64,000 bases of DNA from Paraspadella gotoi (lineage: Eukaryota; Chaetognatha): the NCBI GenBank assembly GCA_051294375.1, contig CM119265.1, positions 16,684,005 to 16,748,004 of the forward strand, written 5' to 3'. The stretch's first letter is position 1, and each line of letters opens with the position of its first letter. Under the pieces are notes generated by a model. That model had not been told where the DNA came from and searched no databases. It worked only from the letters and a program-made list of their open reading frames with translations. Below, piece after piece: positions 50,509 to 60,915 of this stretch. The position numbers were made by a program, and so were the translations under genes.

Positions 50509-52346
50509 TTATAACACAGTTGACAAATAGTTTAAATAACCAGGGGATCTGTTCGTCACAAAATCAAGTTCCATGATGCCCTGTTCGGTTTTGACCGCTT
50601 CCAACTGGATGATTCTCTTATCGATGTAAAATTCGACGGCGCTAAGAAACTCAGCTCGGTCAAAGTAAGGCACTCGTAAAGGATAGAAGGGTTCGACGGC
50701 GGCGAACCCTTCGCCACCGAGAATCTCGGGTGGACTGACGCATTTCCTGTCGAATGGTTTCTTCGTCCTGTTCATGATCCAAGGATCCTCAACAACGTCG
50801 GCGTCGACTGAGGCGACAACGGCACCGCCGCTCCAATCAGAACGAAGCATCTTCTTAAAATTGTGGACTAACGACACGGTATCAGGAGGGACGAATACTT
50901 TGGGACTTTGGTCTGGACGAGGCAACGTCGTCGGAGTCCAAAACAGGTTGATTCCGTCGAGGGAAACGAGGATGTTCGTGGGCTGGGGGAGGACGCGGCG
51001 AGTTCTTCGCTTAGAGCATGATAACAACTCGCGAGGAATATTAAAATGATAGCATTACCCGGGAACAGTGGGTGGAAAGAAGTCGCAATTCTCTCAAGAT
51101 CGCTCCAATGCAATCCGAAGAATAACGAACCCTGTCGAGCCCAAAATCTATCAATGCGTTCAAATGTGATCCTATTAAAAAAAAAAAAACTTATGAGGCA
51201 TCCTGATATCGGAAAACAGAGCGCTACAGCTTAATATTTGAAGCTACAAATTTTTATATTTAAACGCAGCGAAATTGTATCGTTTCGGTCGATTAAAAAC
51301 GAAGTAAGAATTATCTTTCTGATCATCACCTTCGGGCGTCTCTTCTCGCATCGTCCACTTGTAAGTTTTTGTGGTGACGAGATCCTTCCTCGTCGCTAAA
51401 ATGACGGCGTTTTGAACACGAAAGTTTCTCAACCAATCGGCGCCCACATAAGGGAGGTCGATACGGCGGTCGTTCCATGAAGAGATTTCTGTCTGTTTGT
51501 CCCTCTGATAATTATAAAACCATTCAAGAGGCCAAGGCATTTGGACAATAATCCAACCTATCGCGAATTAATTCAAATTTAAGTTTTCCTTTAACTTTTT
51601 AAGTAATACGATTACATTTATTCTATTAAAAAATGGTGTTCGGTAGAAATCTAAATAATCAGGTACTATGTATTATTTTATTCGTGATTTCAAAGGTAAT
51701 TGAAGATAGGATTAATCATTAAAGATAGCTATTACCTATGCTTTACTATTGCAGCTTTCTATCCATATTAACATTGTTATTTATTTCAGAATACAAATTT
51801 AGACGGAGCTTTCCAAAAAGAAAAATTAAAGGGGTTTTGGGTATTAAAACAAATCCAATTTCAACACTACTAGCCTTTAGATGACGCGTAGTGAATTACG
51901 CTGTTGAGCGTCATCGTCTTTCCGGCACCGGGGCTTCCGTAGATCAAGTACCTTCTAGCAGGCTGCTCATAATCAGCCCGAGTCAAACAATCTCGCAATT
52001 CCAGGAATGGTCGACGCACCATAAAAGCAGCCTCGTTGACCGCATTTATTTGTTTTTGGAATTTAAGGTCGAGGCCATACTGAAATATTTGGTTGTACTT
52101 GTCCATAGGAATTGTGTAAAACAGTCCGATGTCGGTTTCGTTAAATTCGGCAGGGTCTCTTTTCGAAGTTCGAAAAACGACCGACTTCCTGGGAAGATTA
52201 AGGATTTCCGACTCCCGAGCATTTTGACGAGAAGCAAATAACGAACTGGATAGGCTCAGGTATCGACTGATCACGTTCAATTTGGAGATTCGAACAATGT
52301 TTTCTGCGAACACCGGAACTAGTGAAAATGTCATTCTTACTGCCAT
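50509..52346 (-). CDS. DAP3: Mitochondrial small-subunit ribosomal protein mS29
   Basis: About four exons (52346-51875, 51557-51248, 51171-51059, then to 50509) encode about 435 residues. The start MAVRMTFSLVPVF has a mitochondrial-type N-terminus. VNEAAFMVRRPFLELRDCL precedes YLIYGSPGAGKTMTLNSVIH, the P-loop of this GTP-binding ribosomal protein; WIIVQMPWP, ILVSLDGINLFW and SLVHNFKKMLRSDWSGGAVV follow, as in human DAP3. The C-terminus LDFVTNRSPGYLNYL also fits. The exon 1 donor is AAAG/GCTAGT, a GC donor, and the junction restores SSKGWIIV. The ATG is preceded by CTCAATTTTGCAG and three bases. RPS20 copy 1 ends 136 bp upstream, so transcription may be shared. Confidence 0.92.
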
Positions 52347-52349
52347 ATT

Positions 52350-52372
52350 CTGCAAAATTGAGAAAGGAAGCT
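52350..52372 (-). promoter_or_regulatory. Splice-acceptor-like site just before the DAP3 start
   Basis: The minus strand reads CTTCCTTTCTCAATTTTGCAG, then AAT, then ATG. The gap to the preceding RPS20 stop is only 136 bp, leaving little room for a separate promoter and 5' exon. Confidence 0.5.
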
Positions 52373-52481
52373 TCTGATCGAAACAAAATTCTTTTTTAAT
52401 CTGAACGAAAAAAAAATTTAAACGAAAAACACGGGATAGCTGCTCTTCTGATCAGTTATGAGAATTCATCGATCGCCTGGT

Positions 52482-52988
<507 letters not shown>

Positions 52989-53228
52989 TTACTAACCAAA
53001 GGATTTTCTCTGACCGACTTAATCTTAATCTTCAGTGAAATCAGAACAGCGGTGAGTCAGAGCCAAAACTGAAATACACTTTAAGGAGAAACGAATGGAA
53101 TTTATTGAAAATAAAAACTTGAAACTTAACAAAAAGAATAGCGATTCCACAATGCTTAAAAAAAATTTTAATTTACTTTAATAACTTTGATTTGTTTTTA
53201 GAAAAAAGAATTTTGTAACGTTTTTTTT

Positions 53229-53734
<506 letters not shown>

Positions 53735-53815
53735 TGTGGAATCGGTAATTCTCGAGATACAATTTCTGACCGACTTATTCAAGGTTTTGAACAGCGGTGA
53801 GTCAGAAGGTTTTTA
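53735..53815 (-). promoter_or_regulatory. Leader/promoter block conserved between the RPS20 copies
   Basis: CTGACTCACCGCTGTTC and AAGTCGGTCAGA occur in the same order upstream of copy 2 here and upstream of copy 1 (about 52990-53060). The surrounding sequence has diverged, so the blocks may be kept by selection as core promoter, leader or acceptor elements. Confidence 0.5.
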
Positions 53816-53893
53816 AATAACTGTAACAAAAAACACAATATGGCACAAACTAAGTTTCAGTCGACACGAAACGAGTAACAAAAACGGTTTTGT

Positions 53894-55619
53894 TCATCGA
53901 GTCCGAAAAATCTTCAAATTATTGTCCGCTCCTCCGGTCAACATCAAATCATGAATGGACCAATCAACGGCGAGAATCTTATCCTCGTGTCCGCTCATGT
54001 TAAAAAGAGGGGCGTTAACGCTCCGGAGATCCCAGAGTTTGGCGACAGCGTCGTAGGAGCCGGAGAGCAAGAGATGCTCGTTGGTTGGCGACCACGATAC
54101 GGAGGAGACCCATCCTGTGTGATGAGTCAAAGAACTTTTGACGACTGCTCCCTCGGTGGATCGAGGATCGTAGATTCGCACGTGGCGATCCGTAGAACTG
54201 CCGGCTAATAAGTTGTTCAATGGCGAGAAAGAGATGTCCGTGAAAACCTTACTTCCTACAAGTTAAAGAACATTCAGGAATTTAACAATCACTGCCACAT
54301 CAAATATTCCTAAAATATAAAAATAATTACTAAAAATATTCTATTTATTTGAGTCAGTTATTAACACTAACAGACAATTACAATACTTTTCAAACTTTAC
54401 AAACTGACCTTGAATGAGTCGTTCTTCCTTAGCCGTTTCGATGTCCCATATCTTTATAGTGTGGTCCCAAGAGGCTGAAGCGACCTTGGGTCCGTCCATC
54501 CACTGGAGGCCCGAAACGCCCTCGTTGTGAGCGGTCAGGGTCATGAGTGGCGTTCTCGTGTGGAGCCTGGCTTTATCTTCCTTGGCGTCGACTTCGTCAA
54601 TGGTCTTGGATCGCTTGAATTTCTTCTTAATTTCCTCCTCCTCTCCCGTTCCTAAGGTTTATCACTTAATTTTCTTCAAACCAAAGTACAAAGAACGCCT
54701 CAATTACCTGGCTCAGGTTCCAAACTCGTGGACCAAATTTTAAGAGTTTTGTCCCAAGAACCAGAGAGGAATCTTGACTTATCACTATTGACACAGACGG
54801 CGTCTACACTGCCAGAATGACCCCGGCATACGTGCATACGTTCTACTGACGTTTTGTTGAAATCCATTGCCCAAATGATAAGAGTCTGGTCGTGAGCACC
54901 ACTAAAAAAGGTAAATGAATTGGGGGGTTAAGTTTGACTCTACTTAATACAAATCGTTACCAGCACATAGTCGTGGTATAACTAAAAATAATTGTACCTG
55001 ATAAAAGAAGAAACGCCATCGTTAGTTACGTTAATCCAACCAAGGGATTTTATTGCACCGGAATGACCAGGAATAGTTAGAAGTTTTTCGCCATCCGTGT
55101 TCCACACGTTGACCGTGTTGTCGTAGCAACCACTCAAAATATACCTGACATCATCTAAGAAAATGATAACACTGTGCCGAGGAAGTGGCGTGGACGTTAT
55201 TCGCCGACTCACCCCTTGTTTCCGACGACGGCGGCCACCCAATCATCGTGCACCAAACTGTCGTCCGGCTTTGGCGAGGGAAATTTCTCAACATATTCGA
55301 GTTCTATCACAGTTTCGGTGGAGAGGTTTTTGTCGACGAAGCACTGTGACAAAGGGACGCGAAGCAGCTCGCCCTCAAGAAGAAAGTCAAACTCGATGAA
55401 TCGAAACTCCGCGTCTTCGCCGGAAATGGCGCTTTCCTCCTGTTCTGCGGCGAATTTTTCCTTCAAAAGACCGTTGATGAGGTTACTAAGCTCGGGAGTT
55501 TCCAGCGCGGCGGAAACGGAAAAAGGCGAATCCGAAACGGCATGCTGAGATTGCTTGGTAAAAAATTTGACTTGGACGTGTGACGCACAGACCTCATCTT
55601 TGGGAGGGTCAACTTCCAT
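53894..55619 (-). CDS. WDR12: WDR12/Ytm1 ribosome biogenesis WD40 protein
   Basis: Several exons encode an N-terminal NLE (ubiquitin-like) domain and seven WD repeats. Exon 1 gives VQVKFFTKQSQHAVSDSPFS, ELSNLINGLLKEKF, EFDFLLEGELLRVPL, ELEYVEKFPSPKPDDSLVHD and DWVAAV, as in WDR12. WD repeats include YILSGCYDNTVNVWNTDGEK, KVASASWDHTIKIWDIETAK, LLAGSSTDRHVRIYDPRSTE, TGWVSSVSWSPTNEHLLLSG and MLTGGADNNLKIFRTR at the end. A basic DEVDAKEDK/KKKFKR segment lies in the mid-loop where WDR12 is also charged. WDR12 joins PES1 and BOP1 (PeBoW) in 60S maturation. The start is the first ATG; TATAATTTAG lies about 20 bases upstream. B3GALT6 ends 130 bp upstream. Confidence 0.94.
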
Positions 55620-55748
55620 TGTTCAATCGGTATTGAAGCTAAATTATAGGAAATACAATGATAGGAATAAAAACAGAAAGTCGTTACAAAGTATTATAAA
55701 AATTAGCACCTTGATAAAATTAAGATGAAATAGGGTAAGATAACACAA

Positions 55749-56786
55749 CTAAGGAAGTTGACTATTTCCTCGGTGACAGCACTGAGAAGGCGGAGCGGTC
55801 CAATTGTAATCGTATGAAAGTCGAGAACGAAACTCTCCCTCCTTTCCACCACATATCGAACCAGTCCATAAAAGATTTTTGTGTTTGAGCCGAAGTTGTT
55901 CCAACGACTGCTTGTGGGTCACCAAGTAAGCCGTGAAGCATCCTCGAGATTTAAATTCTGTGTCGAATCGCGGGTCATGAACCCGACGAACGTCTAACGG
56001 AGCCAACCATGTCCCCATGGAAACGTCTTCGTTAAAGAACAGGCGGAGTTTCCGGGCGTTTTTTGCCACAAACTCAATGAGGCTCTCCGAGATTACGTAG
56101 CCGCCACCCAGCGCGTAAGGCAGATAGAGGTCGCAAAGATTCCACGTCTTATCCGACCATTTCCCTTTTTTAAAGGGTCTGGCTCGGCCATCGAAAAATC
56201 CCCAGTAAAGCCTGGGATGAGGATCCGTATTGGTCTTCAGTTCATCGACAATGGCGTCGATTCGAGCGAATGAGTCGTCGTCCATTTTGAGGACGTAATC
56301 AAAGCGAAGATTTGCGTGGACCCAGGCGTACATCCACAACACCTTTCTAGTCAGGTTTGCGTAAGAATCGACAAGGTTCTCCAGGATCAAGAGGTCACCG
56401 TATCGTTCAGATTCGATCGTCAGTTCCTCTTTTGCGGCGGTTGTTAAACCGGCCCCACCGACCACAAAAAGAGTGAGCGAGTCTTTTGGAGACGTCGAGC
56501 CATCTCGCAGGGTCATCCACGTATTTCGAGCAGTGTTTCTCTCTTCTAACTTGCGAGGAGCGCTGATGACGCAGACCAAAAGAACGACGTTTCTCCCGAA
56601 GAGCAACGACGAAGCGCTTCCAGCTGCGTCCTCCAAATCCGGAATTACAGGGAGACGGGACAGAGTAAAGAAACGGAGCGAAAGAAGAAAGGTTAATGGG
56701 AGAATTAAGAGCAATATCAACTTTTTGGGGAACCGTCTGAAGAAAACGGCGAGAACCAAAAGTAGATTTCTCCATAGCTGGGGCAT
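55749..56786 (-). CDS. B3GALT6: Beta-1,3-galactosyltransferase 6 (GAG linker galactosyltransferase II)
   Basis: This single-exon GT31 enzyme of about 345 residues matches the intronless vertebrate B3GALT6. The N-terminus is a type II signal anchor (KKLILLLILPLTFLLSLRFF). Catalytic blocks follow: ERNTARNTWM, YGDLLILENLVDSYANLTRK, FDYVLKMDDDSFARID with the metal-binding DDD, RLYWGFFDGRARP, DLYLPYALGGGYVIS, NEDVSMGTWLAPLDV, HDPRFDTEFKSRGC, LVTHKQSLEQL and YNWTAPPSQCC at the end. It adds the second galactose of the proteoglycan linker tetrasaccharide in the Golgi. The start could be 56813 or 56786; the later ATG follows GCCCAG directly and still leaves the anchor intact. Confidence 0.93.
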   Translation of the reverse strand: MPQLWRNLLLVLAVFFRRFPKKLILLLILPLTFLLSLRFFTLSRLPVIPDLEDAAGSASSLLFGRNVVLLVCVISAPRKLEERNTARNTWMTLRDGSTSPKDSLTLFVVGGAGLTTAAKEELTIESERYGDLLILENLVDSYANLTRKVLWMYAWVHANLRFDYVLKMDDDSFARIDAIVDELKTNTDPHPRLYWGFFDGRARPFKKGKWSDKTWNLCDLYLPYALGGGYVISESLIEFVAKNARKLRLFFNEDVSMGTWLAPLDVRRVHDPRFDTEFKSRGCFTAYLVTHKQSLEQLRLKHKNLLWTGSICGGKEGEFRSRLSYDYNWTAPPSQCCHRGNSQLP

Positions 56787-57182
56787 CTGGGCATTTTTGT
56801 TGCAAAATAGCAAAGAAAAAAGGGATTTTTAAGGGAGTTACGCTGAGTGCAAGTGAAAAAACATCAGAATTTAGTTTTTTTAAAATAAGTCTGCGAGATG
56901 ACGAACTGATGTTATAAAAGAGCTTCCATGGAACTTGAAAGAGGCTTGGTGCTCGAGACAATGTCAGCTGTGGTCACTCTGGGAGAGTAACACATTGCAA
57001 GCCGCCATGTCTCTCCAACAGAACTCTTTGTTCGATTCTATCGAAATAAAAGCGCGCTCAGTTTAAAACGTGGACTCAGTTCGGAATCGAAACCTAAAAA
57101 AGAATGAAAAAATTTAAATTAGTTACCACAGTCTGTGGCACAGATTAGACAAAGTAAGATGTTTATAAATTTCATTAAAATT

Positions 57183-57536
57183 TTAACTATTCAAGAAAGC
57201 GAGTTTATTAACGGAAAAGGTAAAATTATTATACACTGACGAAAAATTCTTGGAACTGTTGTAAGGTATTTGTGAACGAGCATGCTTTAACTTTAACAGT
57301 AAATCAATCCAATCGGAGACAAAAAAATTGTGCACGTGTTCGAAATGGAAAAGATTCGAAAGTAAGGAACAATGCCTCTTAGCCGTAGACTCAGCTGCAG
57401 CCCAAGCGAGAAGGATGAGGAATGAACTGTCTTTTTTGTTTAGACTTTTCTGGCAGGTTGGTCGCCGGATCGTTTGTTCACACAGCTTAGATTGGCTTGT
57501 CATGCTCATGGCCGGTCGGAGAAACAACGCCACCAT
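57183..57536 (-). CDS. Hypothetical protein, 117 residues
   Basis: This minus-strand frame begins MVALFLRPAMSM and includes SSFLILLAWAAAES and LLSNLFHFEHVHNFFVSDWI. Its 5' half is GC-richer than the AT-rich flanks, which hints at coding. CAAAAAAG, a weak acceptor-like site, lies 5 bases before the ATG. I do not recognise the sequence. It would sit upstream of B3GALT6 on the same strand, about 400 bp away. Chance is a real alternative. Confidence 0.3.
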   Translation of the reverse strand: MVALFLRPAMSMTSQSKLCEQTIRRPTCQKSLNKKDSSFLILLAWAAAESTAKRHCSLLSNLFHFEHVHNFFVSDWIDLLLKLKHARSQIPYNSSKNFSSVYNNFTFSVNKLAFLNS

Positions 57537-58720
57537 CAGACCTTTTTTGAATCGAACGCAAATTTAACGATTATTGCGCCCTTTCCCCAATATCTTTTGG
57601 TTTGGTTCTTTTTAAAAAATAAATTAATAAATGCTGTTTTAATATTTATACATAGAAAATAACATGATTGATAAATAATGATAATAATAAATAATAAAAT
57701 AATAATAATTTTGCAAATTTTCATTAATTAGATAACACTGACCTGCCCCTCCCAAAATGAATTATTAGATATAATGATAAGTAAGAATTTTTAAAAAGCA
57801 ATATATATATAATTAAATAATATAGATTAAACAATAAAAACCTTTATAAAATATAAAAATCTTAAAGAACTATTTTTTCCGAAAGAAATAAAGACAAAAT
57901 AAAAAAATAGAAAAATATAATTAGAAAATAGAAAATAGTGAAACAAGTAATTTTGCAAATTTTCATAACAACAGCAGCAGCAACAACAACAACTAGCAGA
58001 ATTCTCAGTCAGGGAAAAATCAAGGAGAAAAAAAAGGCATAGAGCCTAACCTTTCGCTAAAAATATAATCAATTTAAATTGTTTCACTCTAAACAGTAAT
58101 AGTGGTCACTGGTCAGTGGTCACATACAACAATAAACGATAGACAGAGTATGGACAAGGCGAGAAGCTTCGCTCCGATATCCTCTGTCTGGAGATTAAGA
58201 AAAATTCGCCTAATTTAAAAAAAAAATTTATTCCGTTTATTTTTTCTCTGGGGATAAAGGGAAAAAATAAATTATTAGATATAATGATAAGTAAAAATTT
58301 TTAAAAAGCAATATATATATATATATAATTAAATAATATAGATTAAATAAAAAACCCTTATGAAATATAAAAATAGAAAATAGTGAAAAAAATAATTTTT
58401 CAATTTTGCATTCGAAACACGACAGTTTTCTGTAAAAGGAAATAATTAAATATATCTAAATATAACTAAATATAACTAATGATATCTAATGAATTTATGA
58501 CAGGTTTCTGAAAGGAGAAATCAAAAACAACAATGTTATTTGTACAGGTGATAAATTGTGAAAAACAATGGTTCAAAAAAACAAACTGATAATGCGAAAT
58601 ATTTTATATTTATATTATATCAAGCAGTTGTAAAAGTCAAATTCGCGGAAATGAAAAAGAAAGCAATTGTAAAAAAACCGTATTGGATTTTTAAAAAAAT
58701 AGTATAAGTAATTTAGTATT
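57537..58720. other. AT-rich gene-poor DNA with a local duplication
   Basis: A block of about 105 bp at about 57757-57862 (TTATTAGATATAATGATAAG, then AAAAGCAATATATATA) recurs in direct orientation at about 58264-58372, with a longer (AT)n run. A (CAG)/(CAA) tract lies at about 57966-57992. No supported gene is seen. Confidence 0.65.
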
Positions 58721-58954
58721 ATGGTTGACTAAAATCCACCAACCGTTCACCAGCGGCCATTGGTGCCAGAGGCAAGTCATTCTCCTCCCAACCCAAAGGT
58801 GCAGGGTTTTAGCCCGGTGGTCGCCGAGCAGATAAGAGGGACAGGGCGCTTAACCCGCCTGTAACACGGTGTTACATTCTGATCTGAAGCTCAGGGACTG
58901 CTTATATTGAAGGGATCTGTCACTAACACATAACAATAATTACTGTCTCTTCAG
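58721..58954 (+). mobile_element. tRNA-derived SINE, copy 2
   Basis: This is the same element as at 18474-18709, in the opposite window orientation. The A-box-like TGGTGCCAGAGG is followed about 45 bases later by the B-box-like GGGTTTTAGCCC; the tail has GTAACACGGTGTTAC and CTCAGGGACTGCTTATATTG. Substitutions are scattered, including a mutated B box (TTTTAG for TTCTAG), so this copy is probably older or inactive. Confidence 0.85.
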
Positions 58955-60069
58955 TATGAATAAAATCATAATATTCTGTACGAGCGGAATATTATAAGTT
59001 AAGTGTATATTTTGTATATTTTAGGAAAGATACTGATAAACTTTGATAGCAATTTATTGAGTTGGATTGTGGTCTCGGTTTATCAGAAGAAGAGCGTTTC
59101 CCCTTTGAAGAGCAATGCCAATGGAAAGCCGACACTCATATTTTCAGCCCATCTATCGTTTATTACAAAATTAAAAATATTCTCAGTTTGACAATTGTTT
59201 TTCTCTCATTCTCGCGAGAATATCAAATTGTTGTTTTTTCTTTCTCTTTCCAGAAAAAAAGCCGCTACAAGAATTTTAGGTTTTACACTCCTTAGTCTAT
59301 GAGGTTATTTTGCCCCATCGATCTCGTCTCGTGTTTTGATAAATATGTTCTTTTGACTTTTGTTATTTGAAAAAAATGTTCTGTAGAGGGTGACATCGTT
59401 CAACTAAAACTACTTGGAATAAGAAAAGAAAGATATAAGAACACAGTTTTAAGCCAAGTTGTTAGTCTTACTCTTAGCCCTAATGGTAAAAAAAAATCAT
59501 ATATAACCTTGTTCCCCGACAAAAATTTATCCCTTTCTATTCAGCCTCTTAGTCTTAGATATTATGAATTCTCATTAATGATAGGGGTAGCCCCAATTAA
59601 TGGGGTGAGTCAAAAATTTAGAATGAGTACATGCTCAAACGAAAATTTATACTTTCAATGAACAAAAAAAATTGTATATGGCTCTATACCCGAATAATTA
59701 TTTTTTAAATATTTATTTATAGATAGGAAAGGCCAAATTTTTTTATGATAAATTTTTTTATGATAAGTGAGTCAAAAATAAGAAAGACTAAAAAATCGTC
59801 ATCATCATCATCTTTCGATGATTTTATCAGTTTTTTGTATTTTCATTTAGAAAACAGAGGAATTTTTAAAAGCTTTGATTATATCTCTCTTTTAACTTTT
59901 TATGCTCTATCAAAATCCGGCGAATCCGAAACTGTTCTTAAAATTAAAAAAAAAGATTTTGAAATTTTATGATATTATAAGGATATTACTATAAAAAAAT
60001 TCAATTAATGATACGGTTATGCATTTTTTTTTTTGAAAAAAAAAGCTTAATTATTTTTTATTACATTGT
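58955..60069. other. AT-rich intergenic region
   Basis: This stretch has long A/T runs and only short, low-complexity reading frames, one lysine/serine-rich at 59745-59972. No supported gene or RNA is seen. Confidence 0.55.
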
Positions 60070-60360
60070 TCATTTGCTTAATCTTTTCATCACTTCATTG
60101 AGTAAAGCCATCAGCTTATTAGCACTAGGTCGGCCATAAACTGCCTTGGGGGCCTGGAAAACCCTCAAGCCTGGTTCCAAGCCCAGGACCCGTTCCATAG
60201 CTGCTGAGGAGGCATAGAAGATACGCATAATAGTCTTCAGCCAACTTAGCGTCTTATCCATAATTCTTTGAAATATTATACAACTTCTTTGCCAGGTACT
60301 CTGGGAATGAATAAACGAGACTGTGAGAGTCTTGCGCCTTATTTTCCCAGAAAGCCCCAT
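60070..60360 (-). CDS. Hypothetical protein, 96 residues
   Basis: The frame begins MGLSGKIRRKTLTVSFIH and ends NKLMALLNEVMKRLSK, with a middle VLGLEPGLRVFQAPKAVYG. It is GC-richer than its surroundings. Just upstream on the same strand, a consensus donor (GACCGAAG/GTAAGTCGCC) and an AG (TTTAAG) six bases before the ATG would define an unusually short 30-bp intron. I do not recognise the protein; the N-terminus looks amphipathic and basic, possibly organellar. Confidence 0.3.
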   Translation of the reverse strand: MGLSGKIRRKTLTVSFIHSQSTWQRSCIIFQRIMDKTLSWLKTIMRIFYASSAAMERVLGLEPGLRVFQAPKAVYGRPSANKLMALLNEVMKRLSK

Positions 60361-60663
60361 TTTATCTTAAATTCAAAATTAGTGAGGCGACTTACCTTCG
60401 GTCTCTCTCTCTAAACCCTTCCTCTCTCCTCTTTCTTCGAGCCGGTCTATTCCACACGGTCACTTTGCCATAGCTTTGGCAATGACCTTAGATTGACCGG
60501 ACACAGTAATAGGGCCGAGGCGACCGTAAGGTCAAGTTGGTCCGGGCGATGATAAAAGTGGATCAGGAGAGAGCTAGACTCACTTCTTTTCTACTTCTCT
60601 TAAATCGTCACAATTCTTCACTCTCTCTTCATATTTATTATTACATTCTTCGTCTTCTACATT

Positions 60664-60915
60664 AGGTTAATTTTTTAAATTATAAATTAGGTTAAAGCTT
60701 TGGGCCAAGGATTAGGTTAATGATTAAGGTTAGGGACTTGGTTTGTGATTAGGGTTAAGGTTTGCTTCAAAAATTTATAAATATATTAAGGATAAAAAAA
60801 TTGGGGCAAAAACGAAAAACGAGTTAAAGGTTAATGTTAAAAATTAGAGATAAGGGTTTAGGGTTAAGTTTCAAGATTTGGTCAGGGTTAAAGATTAGGG
60901 TTAGGGTTTGCTTTA
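60664..60915 (+). repeat. Degenerate telomere-like (TTAGGG/GGTTAA) tract
   Basis: The block holds repeated GATTAGGGTTAGGG, AAGGTTAGGG, GATTAGGGTTAAGG and TTTAGGGTTAAG units, interrupted by AT-rich spacers. A weaker GGTTAAGGATAAGG stretch lies near 61670-61740. It looks like a decayed interstitial telomeric sequence or a minisatellite. Confidence 0.6.

Noticed and set aside
56407-56961. 184-codon minus-strand frame starting upstream of B3GALT6
   Set aside because: It overlaps the conserved B3GALT6 frame out of phase and has no recognisable motifs.
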